A program made the position numbers and the translations under genes. The notes under the pieces are model-generated. The model saw nothing but the letters and a program-made list of their open reading frames with translations. It was not told the origin of the DNA and made no database searches. Shown here one piece after another: positions 10,074 to 10,940 of a stretch of 10,940 nucleotides of DNA (within the stretch, counting starts at the first letter, position 1; every line of letters begins with the position of its first letter). This DNA is from Prevotellaceae bacterium (GTDB lineage Bacteria; Bacteroidota; Bacteroidia; Bacteroidales; UBA932): the NCBI GenBank assembly GCA_031290755.1, contig JAITMY010000074.1, positions 1 to 10,940 of the forward strand, written 5' to 3'.

Positions 10074-10940
10074 ATGAGTAAGCTTGCTTTGAAAATAGGG
10101 TTGCTGGTTGCCCTCCTCGCGGGGGGGGTAGGCAGCGCTAATGCCCAAACTGATATTGGGAAAGGAGATGATGGGTTTATGTATATAGTAACAATAACCT
10201 ATCTTTATAGGTGCTACTATCCAGACCCTGCTAAAGCATCCGACCCGACGCAGGCCAACAAACTGTTCCTTAAATTAGAACTAAGAACAGCGGGGGCGAC
10301 GGGTAGTAGAACAGGAGTTAGACAGGTAACTTTTAGTGCGGAGAGTGCCTCTGGTAGCAATAGTTCATCGAAAACTTTTAACGCTTCCAGCCCTCCTTCC
10401 GGCAATGTTCTTTATGACACGGTATCGATACCCTCAGATGGGTCAATAACTTATAAAGTGTGTGTAGAGAAGGAAAATTCGAGCGGCGGTGGATACACCT
10501 CAATAGGTGATTGTTATAGCGAAACAAAGACTTTTGGTAGAGCAATTAGACCAAATTCACAGAAGCGCATGAATCCGACACCGAAGATTATCACTTCCGG
10601 TGGCAATACAGTAGAGACCGTAATTATTCGTGATACAGGCATAGCCAGCGGCAAGTTTATTTTTGATAGTGTTTACTCATACGATGACTATGAGACTTAC
10701 TACGACGTAGTAAGAGGCACCTCTTTAGGTGTGGGCAAAGATACCGTAGCGTGGAGCATGCCACAATGGTCGAGCGAAAGTGGCACGGTAGACCTTCGCA
10801 CTACCACCCCCGAATTGCTTCATGGCGCTGAGTTTACGGCGCAGGACGATAGCCTGAAGTATCGCTACACCCACACATATGAGGGCGGCTGCGGCATGGA
10901 CACCACCATGCACGTTGCCCTGTGGGTGCACAAGGTTTAC
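10074..10940 (+). CDS. Exported protein, probable T9SS surface substrate paired with PorP (3' truncated)
   Basis: The frame opened by ATG 10074 contains no stop up to the last base, giving 289 codons of a longer gene. A signal peptide is clear: MSKLALKIGLLVALLAGG, with likely cleavage after ANA24. After it comes Ser/Thr/Gly-rich, strand-like sequence with few charged residues, including TVETVIIRDTGIASGKFIFD (about residues 179-198). This segment resembles the NTG-type conserved strands of large Bacteroidota surface proteins that end in a gliding-motility-type C-terminal domain. That domain would lie outside the window, so the identification rests on context. The gene lies 36 nt after the PorP/SprF gene, the usual arrangement for a PorP and its cognate secreted adhesin. 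From about 10141 to 10700 GC is near 42% by hand count, against about 70% in the PorP gene, and it rises again after about 10740. A G8 tract (10121-10128) lies within the signal peptide codons. I do not recognise a specific function. Confidence 0.75.
   Translation, partial: MSKLALKIGLLVALLAGGVGSANAQTDIGKGDDGFMYIVTITYLYRCYYPDPAKASDPTQANKLFLKLELRTAGATGSRTGVRQVTFSAESASGSNSSSKTFNASSPPSGNVLYDTVSIPSDGSITYKVCVEKENSSGGGYTSIGDCYSETKTFGRAIRPNSQKRMNPTPKIITSGGNTVETVIIRDTGIASGKFIFDSVYSYDDYETYYDVVRGTSLGVGKDTVAWSMPQWSSESGTVDLRTTTPELLHGAEFTAQDDSLKYRYTHTYEGGCGMDTTMHVALWVHKVY
10121..10128 (+). repeat. G8 homopolymer within signal-peptide codons
   Basis: Eight consecutive G bases cover the end of the Ala16 codon, the codons for Gly17 and Gly18, and the first base of Val19 in the exported protein. 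A gain or loss of one base would shift the frame and abolish the protein. Confidence 0.9.

Noticed and set aside
9561..10148. 195-codon minus-strand frame over the PorP gene end
   Set aside because: The plus strand has a PorP family protein and the start of the next gene; the minus product has no recognisable feature.
10725..10931. 68-codon minus-strand frame near the right edge
   Set aside because: It lies entirely within the plus-strand exported-protein gene, whose frame, signal peptide and composition are more convincing.

Overview
The window comes from a GC-rich member of the Bacteroidota. Three things support this. A T9SS type A sorting domain ends the first gene. A PorP/SprF-family protein is encoded at 9075-10037. 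The -7 boxes read TAnnTTTG, the Bacteroidota sigma-factor signature, instead of TATAAT. Coding DNA is roughly 65-70% GC in the stretches counted by hand, while the intergenic regions are strongly AT-rich. I cannot assign a genus.

Layout, left to right. (1) 2-3250 (+): the 3' part of a large modular surface or secreted protein built from Ig-like/MBG-like repeats, ending in a T9SS sorting domain. Its left end shows near-identical tandem 465-bp repeats that run off the window. (2) 3292-4668 (+): an outer-membrane beta-barrel protein with a C-terminal OmpA peptidoglycan-binding domain, 41 bp downstream and possibly co-transcribed. (3) 4669-4857: an AT-rich intergenic region with a possible terminator, a uvrA promoter, a perfect 12-bp palindrome and an unexpected leftward promoter-like sequence. 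(4) 4858-7695 (+): uvrA, nucleotide excision repair. (5) 7692-8921 (-): a fused SpmA-SpmB (nucleoside recognition/Gate) membrane protein, convergent with uvrA and overlapping its stop codon by 4 nt. (6) 8922-9074: a divergent AT-rich promoter region. (7) 9075-10037 (+): a PorP/SprF-family outer-membrane protein. (8) 10074 to the window end (+): the start of an exported protein that never meets a stop codon. Its N-terminal part has abruptly low GC.

Functionally, two blocks concern the cell surface and T9SS: the repeat protein with the OmpA-like protein, and PorP with the downstream exported protein. PorP/SprF proteins are commonly encoded beside a large T9SS substrate, so the last gene is probably the cognate surface protein of this PorP (inference). 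Between the blocks lie a DNA repair gene and a membrane protein with no obvious link to either. I see no RNA gene, CRISPR array, transposase or integrase, and no convincing new multi-gene system. The best leads are the evolving repeat array, the PorP partner with its composition shift and G8 tract, the uvrA leader palindrome, and the antisense promoter-like sequence behind the ompA-like gene.
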